From: Bacteroidota bacterium | GTDB lineage: Bacteria; Bacteroidota; Bacteroidia; Chitinophagales; Chitinophagaceae | DNA: 36,136 nucleotides | Reading direction: 5' to 3' | Assembly: GCA_023422565.1 (NCBI GenBank) | Contig: JAFAGR010000084.1 | Location: forward strand, 1-36,136 | In this document: piece after piece, positions 23,051 through 30,150 of the stretch | Position numbering within the stretch: position 1 is the stretch's first letter | Layout: the number at the start of each line of letters is the position of its first letter | Position numbers and translations under genes: made by a program | Notes under the pieces: generated by a model | Databases searched by the model: none | Seen by the model: only the letters and a program-made list of their open reading frames with translations | What the model was told of the DNA's origin: nothing

Positions 23051-23488
23051 ATGCGAAAACGAATCACCATAAAAGACCTCCAGTCCTCCGCCTGCGCTCA
23101 TCTGAATCCTCATCTTCAGGATAAGCCGAGAAAGAAAAAGAATCGCGGAATAAAGATCGAAAAGCGATCAGCAGAAAAGGATTGGCTGCTACAAAATCTG
23201 ACTTACTGGTGCAATGAAAATTCCCTGATCTTGGAAGAAGAGGTGAAGTTTCATGAGGAAAGGAGGTGGAGGTTTGATTACGTGGTCCGCAGCAGTGAGA
23301 TAAAAGTCGCGATAGAGTATGAAGGATTGTTTTCTGAAAAGTCGCGCCATACTACTGTCAGCGGATATTCCGGCGATACGGATAAATACCGTGAGGCGGC
23401 AAAGGATGGTTACATCGTGCAACGGTACACGGCAATGAATTACAAAAAGGTCCTGCGGGATCTGGAAGAAATTTTTAAAACGAAATAA
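23051..23488 (+). CDS. PD-(D/E)XK-type nuclease, possible Holliday-junction resolvase
   Basis: 145 residues. The core WRFDYVVRSS ... KVAIEYEG supplies an Asp and an E-x-E pair as in restriction-endonuclease-like folds, followed by SRHTTVSGYSGDTDKYREAA and a C-terminal strand GYIVQRYTA. The pattern is shared with small phage endonucleases that cut branched or replication-intermediate DNA. The N-terminus is basic (KPRKKKNRGIKIEKR). It follows dnaB by 3 bp. Resolvase function is an inference from position and size. Confidence 0.7.
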   Translation: MRKRITIKDLQSSACAHLNPHLQDKPRKKKNRGIKIEKRSAEKDWLLQNLTYWCNENSLILEEEVKFHEERRWRFDYVVRSSEIKVAIEYEGLFSEKSRHTTVSGYSGDTDKYREAAKDGYIVQRYTAMNYKKVLRDLEEIFKTK

Positions 23489-23490
23489 TC

Positions 23491-23598
23491 ATGGAAGAAT
23501 TCTTCACCGCGATCGAGAAACATGAGGACACAGCTGTTAGTGTAGCAGTGTTTATCCTCCTGCTCGTCATTTTCTTAAAGCCAAATAAAAAATCATGA
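23491..23598 (+). CDS. Very small single-pass membrane protein
   Basis: 35 residues (starts MEEFFTAIEKHED) with one membrane helix at about 15-30 (VSVAVFILLLVIFLK) and a basic end. Starts 2 bp after the nuclease gene and shares ATGA with the next start, so it is coupled on both sides. Confidence 0.5.
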   Translation: MEEFFTAIEKHEDTAVSVAVFILLLVIFLKPNKKS

Positions 23599-24053
23599 AA
23601 AAAGGAAAGTGGAATTACACGCAGGATATCACTTATGAAGTGATTCTCGTAAGACTGCTAAAGAGCGAGAAAACACCGTGCCACTGGCAAAACGCTTTTG
23701 TTGGCGAGATCAGGCAGGTGGTAAAAGTGCATCCGGAAGGGCAGGATGAATTCTATATCGACAACGAGGACGGATCCGGCTTGCTGAAGATCGAACGAGG
23801 TGGCGGCCCGGACAGTTACTCAGCGCACGTTGGCCCCTTCGAATGGCTGTCGGTCGTGCCGGAGAAAGACTGGATCCAATGGAACAAAGAGAAGCATCTG
23901 AAACTTCGCCAACGGTCGGACGACTGGATGAAAGAAAACCATCTTCAGGTATACGAGAGAATGCAAAGCATGAAAAAAACGATCGCGTTGATTCGCTCAG
24001 GCGATTATCATATCGGTAAAGATGGCGTTCCGCAGCCGGGAAAGCTAAAATAA
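23595..24053 (+). CDS. Hypothetical phage protein
   Basis: 152 residues. N-terminal strand-rich domain (about 1-90, with FYIDNEDGSGLLKIERGGGP) and a helical C-terminal part. Several Trp residues (SEKTPCHWQNAFV, GPFEWLSVVPEKDWIQWN). No known domain. Shares a 4-base overlap with the preceding small gene. Confidence 0.65.
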   Translation: MKKGKWNYTQDITYEVILVRLLKSEKTPCHWQNAFVGEIRQVVKVHPEGQDEFYIDNEDGSGLLKIERGGGPDSYSAHVGPFEWLSVVPEKDWIQWNKEKHLKLRQRSDDWMKENHLQVYERMQSMKKTIALIRSGDYHIGKDGVPQPGKLK

Positions 24054-24131
24054 TCACAAGACATCCCCTACCTCTTGAGCTATCGTTAAAGACTTCGCTT
24101 CTTGCTGGTCATTAACCAAACAGAAAAAACA

Positions 24132-25508
24132 ATGTTCGACAAAGAATTTTATCCAACACCAAGGCACGTTTTAGACCGGATGTGCATTGATTGCGACGGC
24201 AAAATCGTTCTTGAACCCAGCGCCGGGAAAGGCGACATTATCGATTATGTGAAAGAATATGGTGCACGCGATGTTCTCGCTTGCGAACTGAACAGTGATC
24301 TACGAAAAATAGTTTCATACAAAGCAAGCGTAATCGCGGAGGATTTCCTTCAGGTCCGGGAGGACCAGGTAAGTCATATTGACCTGATCATCATGAACCC
24401 ACCATTCAGCAAAGCGAGTAAACACATCCTCCATGCATGGAAAATAGCACCGGATGGATGCGAGATCATCGGCCTTTGTAACTGGGAAACCGTTCGAAGT
24501 TCAAACTACGGAGGTTACAGCCGGACAGAGCTTGCCTCGCTTGTTGCAAATTATGGGAGTGCCGAAAACTTGGAGGATTGCTTTTCCGCGGCGGAAAGAA
24601 GGACTGACGTAGAGGTAGGATTGGTAAAACTCTTCAAACCGGTAAATTCTGAATCCTCAAAATTTGAAGGATTCCATCTTAGCGATGACGATCATTCTGA
24701 CAAGGATGGCATTGTTCGATATAGTGAAGTTCGGGCCGTGGTGAACAGTTATGTCGCTGCCGTTAAATGTTTTGAACGATTTGAGCAGGTGGCCAGCGAC
24801 ATGAACCGGTTCACTTCTGTGACAAATTTTGGAAGCAGCTTCGGGTTCCAAGTCAATTACAACGAAGGCAATGTGACTACCAAGGAGGAATTTGCCAGGA
24901 AACTGCAGAAGCATTGCTGGAAGCACATTTTTCATGAGCTCCAGGTAGACAAATACGTTACCTCCGGTGTCATGAAAGATGTGAATGCATTTGTGGAAAG
25001 CAGGATAAACTATCCGTTTACGATCCGGAATGTTTATAAGATGGTGGAAACGATTGTTGGAACGCAGGAACATACAATGAACCGCGCGATCGTTGAAGCA
25101 GTCGACAACTTCACGAGGCACACACATGAGAACAGGTACGGCGTCGAAGGATGGAAAACCAACGAAGGACATCTTCTGAACTTCAAATTTATAAGCGGAT
25201 GGATCTCTGAATCTGACTGGCACGGGAGGCTTAAGATTAAGACCTGGAACGGAAACTTTGAGAAGGTGCTGGACCTCACCAAGGCCATCTGTTATATCAC
25301 TGGAACTTCCTTCGATACTATTTCCGATATAAGATCAGTGAACGGGGGATCGCTTAACGCGAACGAATGGTATGATTGGGGATTCTTTCAGTTCAAAGTC
25401 TTCAAGAAAGGATCCGGCCATTTCAAATTCAAAGGCCGATCTGTTTGGGAAGTTCTCAACCGCAGGTATGCGAAAGCCAAGGGGCAGGTATTGCCGGAGA
25501 AGATCTAA
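24132..25508 (+). CDS. N6-adenine-type DNA methyltransferase with DUF4942 C-terminal domain
   Basis: 458 residues from ATG 24132. Motif X/I region PTPRHVLDRM and EPSAGKGD (28-35), catalytic motif NPPF (89-92), typical of gamma-class N6-adenine methyltransferases. The C-terminal half (from about 200) matches DUF4942: VVNSYVAAVKCFERFEQV, an internal region with INYPFTIRNVYKMVETI and the end WGFFQFKVFKKGSGHFKFKG. DUF4942 methyltransferases are common in Bacteroidota phages and mobile elements; the target sequence is unknown. A TTG at 24102 would add ten residues. Confidence 0.85.
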   Translation: MFDKEFYPTPRHVLDRMCIDCDGKIVLEPSAGKGDIIDYVKEYGARDVLACELNSDLRKIVSYKASVIAEDFLQVREDQVSHIDLIIMNPPFSKASKHILHAWKIAPDGCEIIGLCNWETVRSSNYGGYSRTELASLVANYGSAENLEDCFSAAERRTDVEVGLVKLFKPVNSESSKFEGFHLSDDDHSDKDGIVRYSEVRAVVNSYVAAVKCFERFEQVASDMNRFTSVTNFGSSFGFQVNYNEGNVTTKEEFARKLQKHCWKHIFHELQVDKYVTSGVMKDVNAFVESRINYPFTIRNVYKMVETIVGTQEHTMNRAIVEAVDNFTRHTHENRYGVEGWKTNEGHLLNFKFISGWISESDWHGRLKIKTWNGNFEKVLDLTKAICYITGTSFDTISDIRSVNGGSLNANEWYDWGFFQFKVFKKGSGHFKFKGRSVWEVLNRRYAKAKGQVLPEKI

Positions 25509-25521
25509 AAAATCAAAAAGA

Positions 25522-25785
25522 ATGAATAAAGATGAACAAGTGTTACCATTGATTCTTGGCCAGACATACCGAACAAGAGGAGGCGATAAGGTTACGATTA
25601 AAGATGTGGATTATACCTATTCGTTTCCTTATTTCGGAGACATAGTAACCAAAGAGGGTAAGCATGTGAGTGTTGCATCATTCAACGGCTCCGGCATGTA
25701 CAAAAACAGCGGACAGTCGCAGTTTGATATTGTCGGATTGTGGAAATATGACTATAATCACAAACCTGTAAATTTGCAGACATGA
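25522..25785 (+). CDS. Hypothetical small phage protein
   Basis: 87 residues from ATG 25522. Short SH3-like strand pattern (GQTYRTRGGDKVTIKDVD, GDIVTKEGKHVSVASFNGSG) with many Gly and Lys. A longer reading overlaps the methyltransferase gene and is not favoured. It shares ATGA with the next gene start. Confidence 0.55.
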   Translation: MNKDEQVLPLILGQTYRTRGGDKVTIKDVDYTYSFPYFGDIVTKEGKHVSVASFNGSGMYKNSGQSQFDIVGLWKYDYNHKPVNLQT

Positions 25786-25949
25786 AGAAGAGAAAAGGAA
25801 CCGTGATATTGAATAGCATGCCTTCCAGGGTGCAAATTAAAACACAAAAAACCTGCACCCTTCATGGCCCTTATGAAAAGGAATGTCGCGAGTGCAGGCT
25901 CGAATACAAGAGAAAATACCACAAAAAGAGGAGCGATCCTTTCGCGTGA
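25782..25949 (+). CDS. Small zinc-ribbon-like basic protein
   Basis: 55 residues (starts MKKRKGTVIL). C-T-L-H ... C-R-E-C gives a CxxH...CxxC arrangement, typical of a small zinc ribbon, embedded in a strongly basic protein (RKYHKKRSDP). A nucleic-acid-binding role is likely. Overlaps the previous gene by 4 bases and ends next to the convergent DUF3606-like gene. Confidence 0.55.
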   Translation: MKKRKGTVILNSMPSRVQIKTQKTCTLHGPYEKECRECRLEYKRKYHKKRSDPFA

Positions 25950-26135
25950 TCACCTCATCTTCTCCAACGCTGCATAAATATCTTTCCTGTACGGGCCATA
26001 TTGCTTAATCGCATCCATTACCTGCTGATGAGTGAGGTTTGGAAATTGCTTATGAACAAATTCCACCTCTGAAGGATCTTTTGAATCCACTTTTACATCG
26101 TCGCGGCCGTCCCGCATGTTTTTATTATCTGACAT
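25950..26135 (-). CDS. DUF3606-like small protein
   Basis: 61 residues from ATG 26135. The segment DSKDPSEVEFVHKQF followed by NLTHQQVMDAIKQYG and a hydrophobic end (DIYAALEKMR) fits the DUF3606 pattern (D-x-x-E-V ... lt-x-x-q-l-x-x-A-i-x-x-x-G). Function unknown. It is the only minus-strand gene between the repressor and the right edge, convergent with the small zinc-ribbon gene and divergent from the toxin-like gene. Its promoter must lie in the repeat-rich stretch 26136-26319. Confidence 0.7.
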   Translation of the reverse strand: MSDNKNMRDGRDDVKVDSKDPSEVEFVHKQFPNLTHQQVMDAIKQYGPYRKDIYAALEKMR

Positions 26136-26183
26136 AGCTGAGTGTTTATTTCTCACAAAGTTGGGAGTAATTCATCAAATCTA

Positions 26184-26260
26184 CTACCGTTAAAAGACGG
26201 TAGATAATACCGTTAAAAAACGCTGAAAATACCGTTTTTCAGCGGTGTAGTATTTTACGG
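26184..26260. promoter_or_regulatory. Repeat-rich divergent control region
   Basis: Between divergent genes. CTACCGT (26184-26190) pairs with ACGGTAG (26197-26203) over a six-base loop. CGCTGAAAA (26221-26229) pairs with TTTTCAGCG (26236-26244) over the loop TACCGT. The hexamer TACCGT occurs three times (26185, 26208 and 26230) and its partner TTTTACGG at 26253-26260. Could be operators for a regulator controlling the toxin-like and DUF3606 genes, or back-to-back hairpins. No TAnnTTTG box is present. Confidence 0.5.
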
Positions 26261-26319
26261 GAGATCGTTTCTTTGGCCTATTAAGATTCTTCAAAAATTA
26301 AACCATCAAAAAAGTCTTT

Positions 26320-28170
26320 ATGAAAGGAAAATTTCGCCTCATATGCTTCCCATTTTTGCTTTTTGCTATTTGCAGCTGCAAGAAACTGGACCGTCCGGCC
26401 GAAACAGATTTTAAATCGTCAGCGTTCTTTGACAGCTCAAAAGTTTCTAACAAGGAAGTAAAAAAGTTAATTAGAGGATTAAGTAAGTCGGAGAAACTTA
26501 GTAGCGGACTTCAAAGGTTTATTAGAAAAAACGGAATGCCGCGATGGGATAAAGTAGCATTTAAAACAATAAGTCAGCCTCAACCGCCCAGTTTGCTAAA
26601 CGCCTCTCCGTTAGACAATGATTTAGGTCTCTATATTGTTCCCTTTCAATCTCCCAGCACCTTCGAGGTACTATCCTACCTAACAGTTTATCAGCATAAT
26701 GATTCGCTTTACACGTATCGGTTGTACAATAAAGATTCGTTATCGGCGATTTCTCCAACCTCCGCCAAGGGAAAGATGGATCTGTTGAACGCCTTGGTCG
26801 TTTTTGGATTCTTAGAACAAGAGATCAATAGTAGTGAAGAATTTAACTTAACCACTTCATTTGCTGAAGGGACATTTAAAAATATTAGACTCGATTTTTC
26901 CGACTCAAATGGCGCGGAAAGCTTAGGGTGGGAATGTTCAGGATATCTAAACATAGAATTATACTACGAAGTAAGTTTTACACAGATAGATTTTGCCTTG
27001 GGCGATAGTGTAGTTCTTGAGGAATGGTATGTTGTGGGCATTCGAATCACCACATTAGTTCACTGTAACAATACGGGAGGAGGTTACGGCGATACCAATC
27101 CGGGTGGTTATAACGGCGAAAATCCGCCACCGGGCGGCGGCGGCTCCGAATATGACGACGAAGACCCAAATACACCAAATTGGTGGGACTACGGGACAGG
27201 TTGGCCGTATGGCTTAGGAACGGAGAGTGGAGGAGGCTTCGGACCTTCCGGCTCACCAAGCGCCCCTGGTAATACTCCAACATATAATCCGTATACGGAC
27301 CCAGAGAGTCCATATTACGAACCCGGGGGAGCTTATACAAGCTGGTTTCCTTGGTGGACTAACGGAATATTAGATTTAATGTATGACAAACCTTATTTTG
27401 ATTATTCCACGGATGATATGCCAATTGATCCAGAAATGGAGGAGGTCCAAATGCCATTTGGTTATAGCTTCGATTTCGACAACTACAGTCCCAATCTTGA
27501 AAATAATATTAGAAGAATTGGTTTTGTGCCTGTTCGAGGGAACGATGAAGACATGGGTTATGGAACAGTCTGCGACCTTACAGGAATCAAGCAATACATG
27601 ACATCTCTTTCTGTCGATGATTTATTCGATTTTTTTGAACACCTCCTGCACTTTTTCAGTACAGGGCAGTTAGAAACTGTAGCTGACTTAATGTTAGCCA
27701 GAGTGCGAAATAATACAGGTGGAGAATTTACCAATTCAACATTAAATGGTCACGTTGCAGATAATACAAATTTCAAGGATTTTTTGGTCAGGTTCGGTGT
27801 ATTACTGAATGAAGAACTCGAAAGTCATAACTGGAACATCGCAAGTGTTCCCGAAATAGTAATGAATCAAAGCGATAGACCGGTGTTTAACGGAACGTAC
27901 AATAGAGTTAACGGTTTACAAATTCTAATTAACGATACAAGGTCGACAGAACTATATCTAGTTGATTTTTCAATTCATCCAACCAATCACAATTGGACAG
28001 CCAGACTAAATGTTATCATTCATGACAACTTTGGTTTAGACAGAAACGACGCCCTAACCTATCAGGATTATCACGACGGTTTCGCGGCGTGGTGGATTTT
28101 ACAGCATTGTCGTAACTTTAAACCATTCCGAACTAAGGTAGCATTCACTATCGACCTCGTTCGGGAATAA
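26320..28170 (+). CDS. Lipoprotein with DUF3289-like C-terminal domain, polymorphic-toxin candidate
   Basis: 616 residues. Signal peptide with lipidated C20 (CSCKKLDRP). Residues about 40-250 are an alpha/beta region (SNKEVKKLIRGLSKSEKLSS) that I have not tied to a named family; residues about 252-350 are a flexible Gly/Pro/Tyr-rich linker; residues about 515-616 carry HDNFGLDRND (about 566-576), GFAAWWILQH and FKPFRTKV. The FGLD-x-x-D ... WW-x-LQ ... x-PF-x-T pattern is that of DUF3289, a C-terminal domain seen in polymorphic toxins. AT content is higher than in the flanking phage genes, suggesting separate acquisition. The small lipoprotein 8 bp downstream would be the immunity protein. Toxin activity is inferred. 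Confidence 0.75.
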   Translation: MKGKFRLICFPFLLFAICSCKKLDRPAETDFKSSAFFDSSKVSNKEVKKLIRGLSKSEKLSSGLQRFIRKNGMPRWDKVAFKTISQPQPPSLLNASPLDNDLGLYIVPFQSPSTFEVLSYLTVYQHNDSLYTYRLYNKDSLSAISPTSAKGKMDLLNALVVFGFLEQEINSSEEFNLTTSFAEGTFKNIRLDFSDSNGAESLGWECSGYLNIELYYEVSFTQIDFALGDSVVLEEWYVVGIRITTLVHCNNTGGGYGDTNPGGYNGENPPPGGGGSEYDDEDPNTPNWWDYGTGWPYGLGTESGGGFGPSGSPSAPGNTPTYNPYTDPESPYYEPGGAYTSWFPWWTNGILDLMYDKPYFDYSTDDMPIDPEMEEVQMPFGYSFDFDNYSPNLENNIRRIGFVPVRGNDEDMGYGTVCDLTGIKQYMTSLSVDDLFDFFEHLLHFFSTGQLETVADLMLARVRNNTGGEFTNSTLNGHVADNTNFKDFLVRFGVLLNEELESHNWNIASVPEIVMNQSDRPVFNGTYNRVNGLQILINDTRSTELYLVDFSIHPTNHNWTARLNVIIHDNFGLDRNDALTYQDYHDGFAAWWILQHCRNFKPFRTKVAFTIDLVRE

Positions 28171-28178
28171 CGATAGGT

Positions 28179-28658
28179 ATGAAAAGATTCTTATTATTCG
28201 TGATACTTTTCAGTGGTTGCTTCCAACGCAAACCAATTGAAATCCTGGAGTTTACCACCCGTACCCATGAGATAGATTCTGTTCGTTCAGAAAATGGATT
28301 TAGACTATTTTATAATTACTTTTTTTTAGTCAAGAATTTCGAAAGAACTAAAAGTGTTGAAGGCCAAATAGATAGTTTTGCTAGAGAAATTTTTACTCAG
28401 AGGAGTTTCGCTAATGACATGGAGAGGGTGCAACTGTTTTTCTACAAGGAGTCAAATAAAACTAACATTGCAGAGATCATTAAAAACCCAAACGAAGTCG
28501 ACAGATATTCAAATCAGCACGATTTGGTTTATAGTATTATCTCACGGGCGGACGGAACAGTTACTAAAGAAGAAATAAAAAATGGAGTCGTCATTTCAAC
28601 TTCAAGAAATGAGACCCCTAAGTTAAGGTTCAAAGTAAAGAAGGTGCAAGGCTTTTAA
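28179..28658 (+). CDS. Small lipoprotein, candidate immunity protein
   Basis: 159 residues with a short lipoprotein signal and lipobox FSGC (Cys at residue 14). The mature part is a mixed alpha/beta domain with many aromatic and charged residues (FRLFYNYFFLVKNFERTK) and no recognised family. Following the DUF3289-like lipoprotein by 8 bp and being lipidated, it would sit in the periplasm or on the membrane, where it could bind a toxin that acts in the envelope. This pairing is inferred from gene order, size and shared export route. Confidence 0.65.
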   Translation: MKRFLLFVILFSGCFQRKPIEILEFTTRTHEIDSVRSENGFRLFYNYFFLVKNFERTKSVEGQIDSFAREIFTQRSFANDMERVQLFFYKESNKTNIAEIIKNPNEVDRYSNQHDLVYSIISRADGTVTKEEIKNGVVISTSRNETPKLRFKVKKVQGF

Positions 28659-28907
28659 TCAATACTTGGGTAATACTGAAGGCTTCTTGGAGAATTGAAT
28701 TGAGATAGTTGAAATCGAGTTGTCTGGAAAGTGGTTTCGATTTTCGAATCTTGGAGCATCAACGCTTTCGACAACTTTGATCTAAGCCAAAATCAAGGAA
28801 AAGACACACAGTGTAAGGTGATCTTCAAAAGGCTCTCGATCATAGAAGTCGCTATAAAGTTTGATCGCAGGAGTAAAAATTTTTTTTCATAGGGTACGGA
28901 TTAAAAC
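28659..28907. other. Non-coding stretch after the toxin/immunity pair
   Basis: No open reading frame of note on either strand and no clear promoter box. AT-rich, containing a T-run at 28880-28888. I see nothing else in it. Confidence 0.4.
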
Positions 28908-28937
28908 GCCCCTGAGGTTTCTACCCGGGGCATTTTT
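28908..28937 (+). terminator. Hairpin with GGTTTCTACC loop, terminator-like
   Basis: GCCCC (28908-28912) pairs with GGGGC (28927-28931), with an inner GG/CC pair and a loop containing TTTCTA, followed by ATTTTT. It shares AAACGCCC and the loop GGTTTCTACCC with the hairpin at 11285. It ends 29 bp before the start codon of the small membrane protein. Confidence 0.6.
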
Positions 28938-28965
28938 CAATTAAGCAACCTAGCCCAAAAAGACA

Positions 28966-29145
28966 ATGAAAAATAAAACCTTTCACACAATCGGAAATTT
29001 AGCGCTCGCTGCATTTTTTCTGTCGAGGTTCCAAAAGACCGGTTATGACAGTTATCTCTTGGTCCTTTTTGCAAGTCTTTCTGTTATAGCTGCGGTAATG
29101 ATATTCTTTAATATTCCGCCTTTTTTTGGAAAACACAGAAAGTGA
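28966..29145 (+). CDS. Small two-helix membrane protein
   Basis: 59 residues (starts MKNKTFHTIGNLALAAFFLS) with two hydrophobic helices (about 8-20 and 30-50) around a short polar turn and a basic end (FFGKHRK). No family recognised. It is preceded by the terminator-like hairpin at 28908. Confidence 0.5.
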   Translation: MKNKTFHTIGNLALAAFFLSRFQKTGYDSYLLVLFASLSVIAAVMIFFNIPPFFGKHRK

Positions 29146-29178
29146 AAGGAGGTTTTTCTAATGTTATCCTTTATTTAA

Positions 29179-29478
29179 ATGGATCACCTTTCAAATAGCG
29201 AAAAGAAGTTCGTGTCCTTGATTGCGCGCATCCTAGTTGATAACGTTTTAAAGATTGCAGCAATGGCGAACGATCAAACCATACTTTCCTTCGGCAAACA
29301 CAAGAACAAACCGCTTAAAGACGTGCCTGATGGATGGTTCATTTACATGCACGACCGCGGGAAACTATCCGCTGAACTGAAAGCCTACGCAGAGCAGCGG
29401 GTTCCGGTATTACGCTTCCAGGCTGAGAAAAAGAAAAGCCGGAGGGGTAATCCTTCCGGCCGTGGGAGTAATCCCTGA
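29179..29478 (+). CDS. DUF3820-like protein
   Basis: 99 residues from ATG 29179, or 71 from ATG 29263. The part TILSFGKHKNKPLKDVPDGW followed by FIYMHDRGKLSAELKAYAEQ has the F-G-K-x-K-g-x-x-l-x-d-v-P pattern of DUF3820, a small domain also found at the end of some exonucleases. The last dozen codons are encoded within a nine-pair hairpin at 29438-29460 (GCCGGA / TCCGGC ends), so stop codon and hairpin may act together. Confidence 0.65.
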   Translation: MDHLSNSEKKFVSLIARILVDNVLKIAAMANDQTILSFGKHKNKPLKDVPDGWFIYMHDRGKLSAELKAYAEQRVPVLRFQAEKKKSRRGNPSGRGSNP

Positions 29479-29577
29479 TGATCATCGTAGAATAAAGGTA
29501 ATGACTTGGCAGGGAGGATGGAAGAGGAAAAGATCAAGAAGCTGCGGTATTTTTCTGCCGCGAGTAATCTTTTGTAT

Positions 29578-29585
29578 TACTTTTG
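29578..29585 (+). promoter_or_regulatory. -7 promoter box of the structured RNA
   Basis: TACTTTTG matches TAnnTTTG exactly. No perfect TTTG is present 19-23 bp upstream (TTTC instead). Transcription would begin near 29590, at the foot of the first stem. Confidence 0.55.
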
Positions 29586-29589
29586 AAAA

Positions 29590-29765
29590 ACGGAAAGGCC
29601 CCGGAAAAATCCGAGGCCCGAAGGTGGAAACCTACTCCGTAGGCGGCGGTTGGAAGGCCACCGTTAGTCGATCGGTTTCAGACCAAAACTATAGGTGGCT
29701 ATAGCTGGGCGCAAACCTGAAACGTTTCGAAGCAATATTTAAGCACCCTGACCGGTGCTTTTTTT
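29590..29765 (+). ncRNA. Structured small RNA, about 175 nt
   Basis: Successive stems: GGCC-c-CGGA (29597-29605) with TCCG-a-GGCC (29610-29618), loop AAAA; GGTGG (29623-29627) with CCACC (29658-29662) enclosing CCTAC (29631-29635) / GTAGG (29639-29643); GTTTCAG (29675-29681) with CTGAAAC (29717-29723) enclosing CTATAG (29689-29694) / CTATAG (29699-29704), loop GTGG. It ends in an intrinsic terminator and starts just after a -7 box. No open frame here looks coding: the GTG reading frame 29462-29704 shows no domain and its codons are dictated by the stems. Not a tRNA, and I recognise no known RNA class. Confidence 0.6.
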
Positions 29766-29766
29766 A
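29741..29766 (+). terminator. Intrinsic terminator of the structured RNA
   Basis: AAGCACC (29741-29747) pairs with GGTGCTT (29754-29760), loop CTGACC, followed by TTTTTATTTT. Seven perfect pairs and a T-run. Confidence 0.85.
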
Positions 29767-30083
29767 TTTTCAAATGTCCGGTATAGAAATGAGACTTTTG
29801 GTTAAAATGTTGTTTACCCCCCAAAATAATAGTCCCTCAATAGCTTATCTCTGACTTCTCAACAAAACTACAACATGCTTTTCCACATTTTTCCTTTTCA
29901 AAGATGTAGCCTTCGCTGTTTTAGTCTGTACAGCTTTCGCATAAACAAACCTCTATAGAATTTAAAAAACCTCCAAATTCGAGTCGTTACAAATCATTTT
30001 CAGTAACAATATTCCTTCCCGGGCCACAAGATGAGAATTGAATGCAAAAGCAAAAAGGACAAATTCGCCACGAAGGATTTCGT
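29767..30083. other. Non-coding stretch before the late-gene promoter
   Basis: No open frame of 60 codons on either strand and no tRNA-like fold seen. AT-rich with C-runs (CCCCCC near 29817). It is bounded by the RNA terminator on the left and the phased AATAG repeats on the right. It could hold a leader or a site for packaging, but nothing specific is visible. Confidence 0.4.
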
Positions 30084-30121
30084 AATAGCTAAACTATTAT
30101 TTTAATAGCTCGACTATTTTG
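30084..30121 (+). promoter_or_regulatory. Operator/promoter of the late operon: phased AATAG-N5-CTATT repeats
   Basis: AATAG-CTAAA-CTATT at 30084-30098 and AATAG-CTCGA-CTATT at 30104-30118, starting exactly 20 bp apart. Read across the pair, the centre is CTATT-ATTTT-AATAG (30094-30108). TATTTTG at 30115-30121 is close to the -7 consensus. No TTTG -33 box is seen at the right distance, so the repeats may bind an activator. The same arrangement occurs at 35016-35048. Confidence 0.6.
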
Positions 30122-30150
30122 ATTTTCTTTGTGTCATAACGCGTCACACT

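Noticed and set aside
24060..24110. tRNA-like D-arm on the minus strand (GATAGCTCAAGAGGTAGGGG)
   Set aside because: The D-stem does not pair on its second side and no anticodon or T-arm follows at the right distance; treated as chance.
24657..25223. 188-codon minus-strand reading frame opposite the DUF4942 methyltransferase
   Set aside because: A shadow of the well-supported plus-strand gene; no domain visible and no start region.
29438..29475. Tandem hairpins at the end of the DUF3820-like gene as terminator
   Set aside because: Stems are good (GCCGGA/TCCGGC and GGG/CCC) but no T-run follows either; recorded only in the gene entry.
29462..29704. 80-codon GTG reading frame on the plus strand
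   Set aside because: Its second half runs through the structured RNA, the composition (many Arg, Gly, Lys, Trp) shows no domain, and the start would be within the stop region of the preceding gene.
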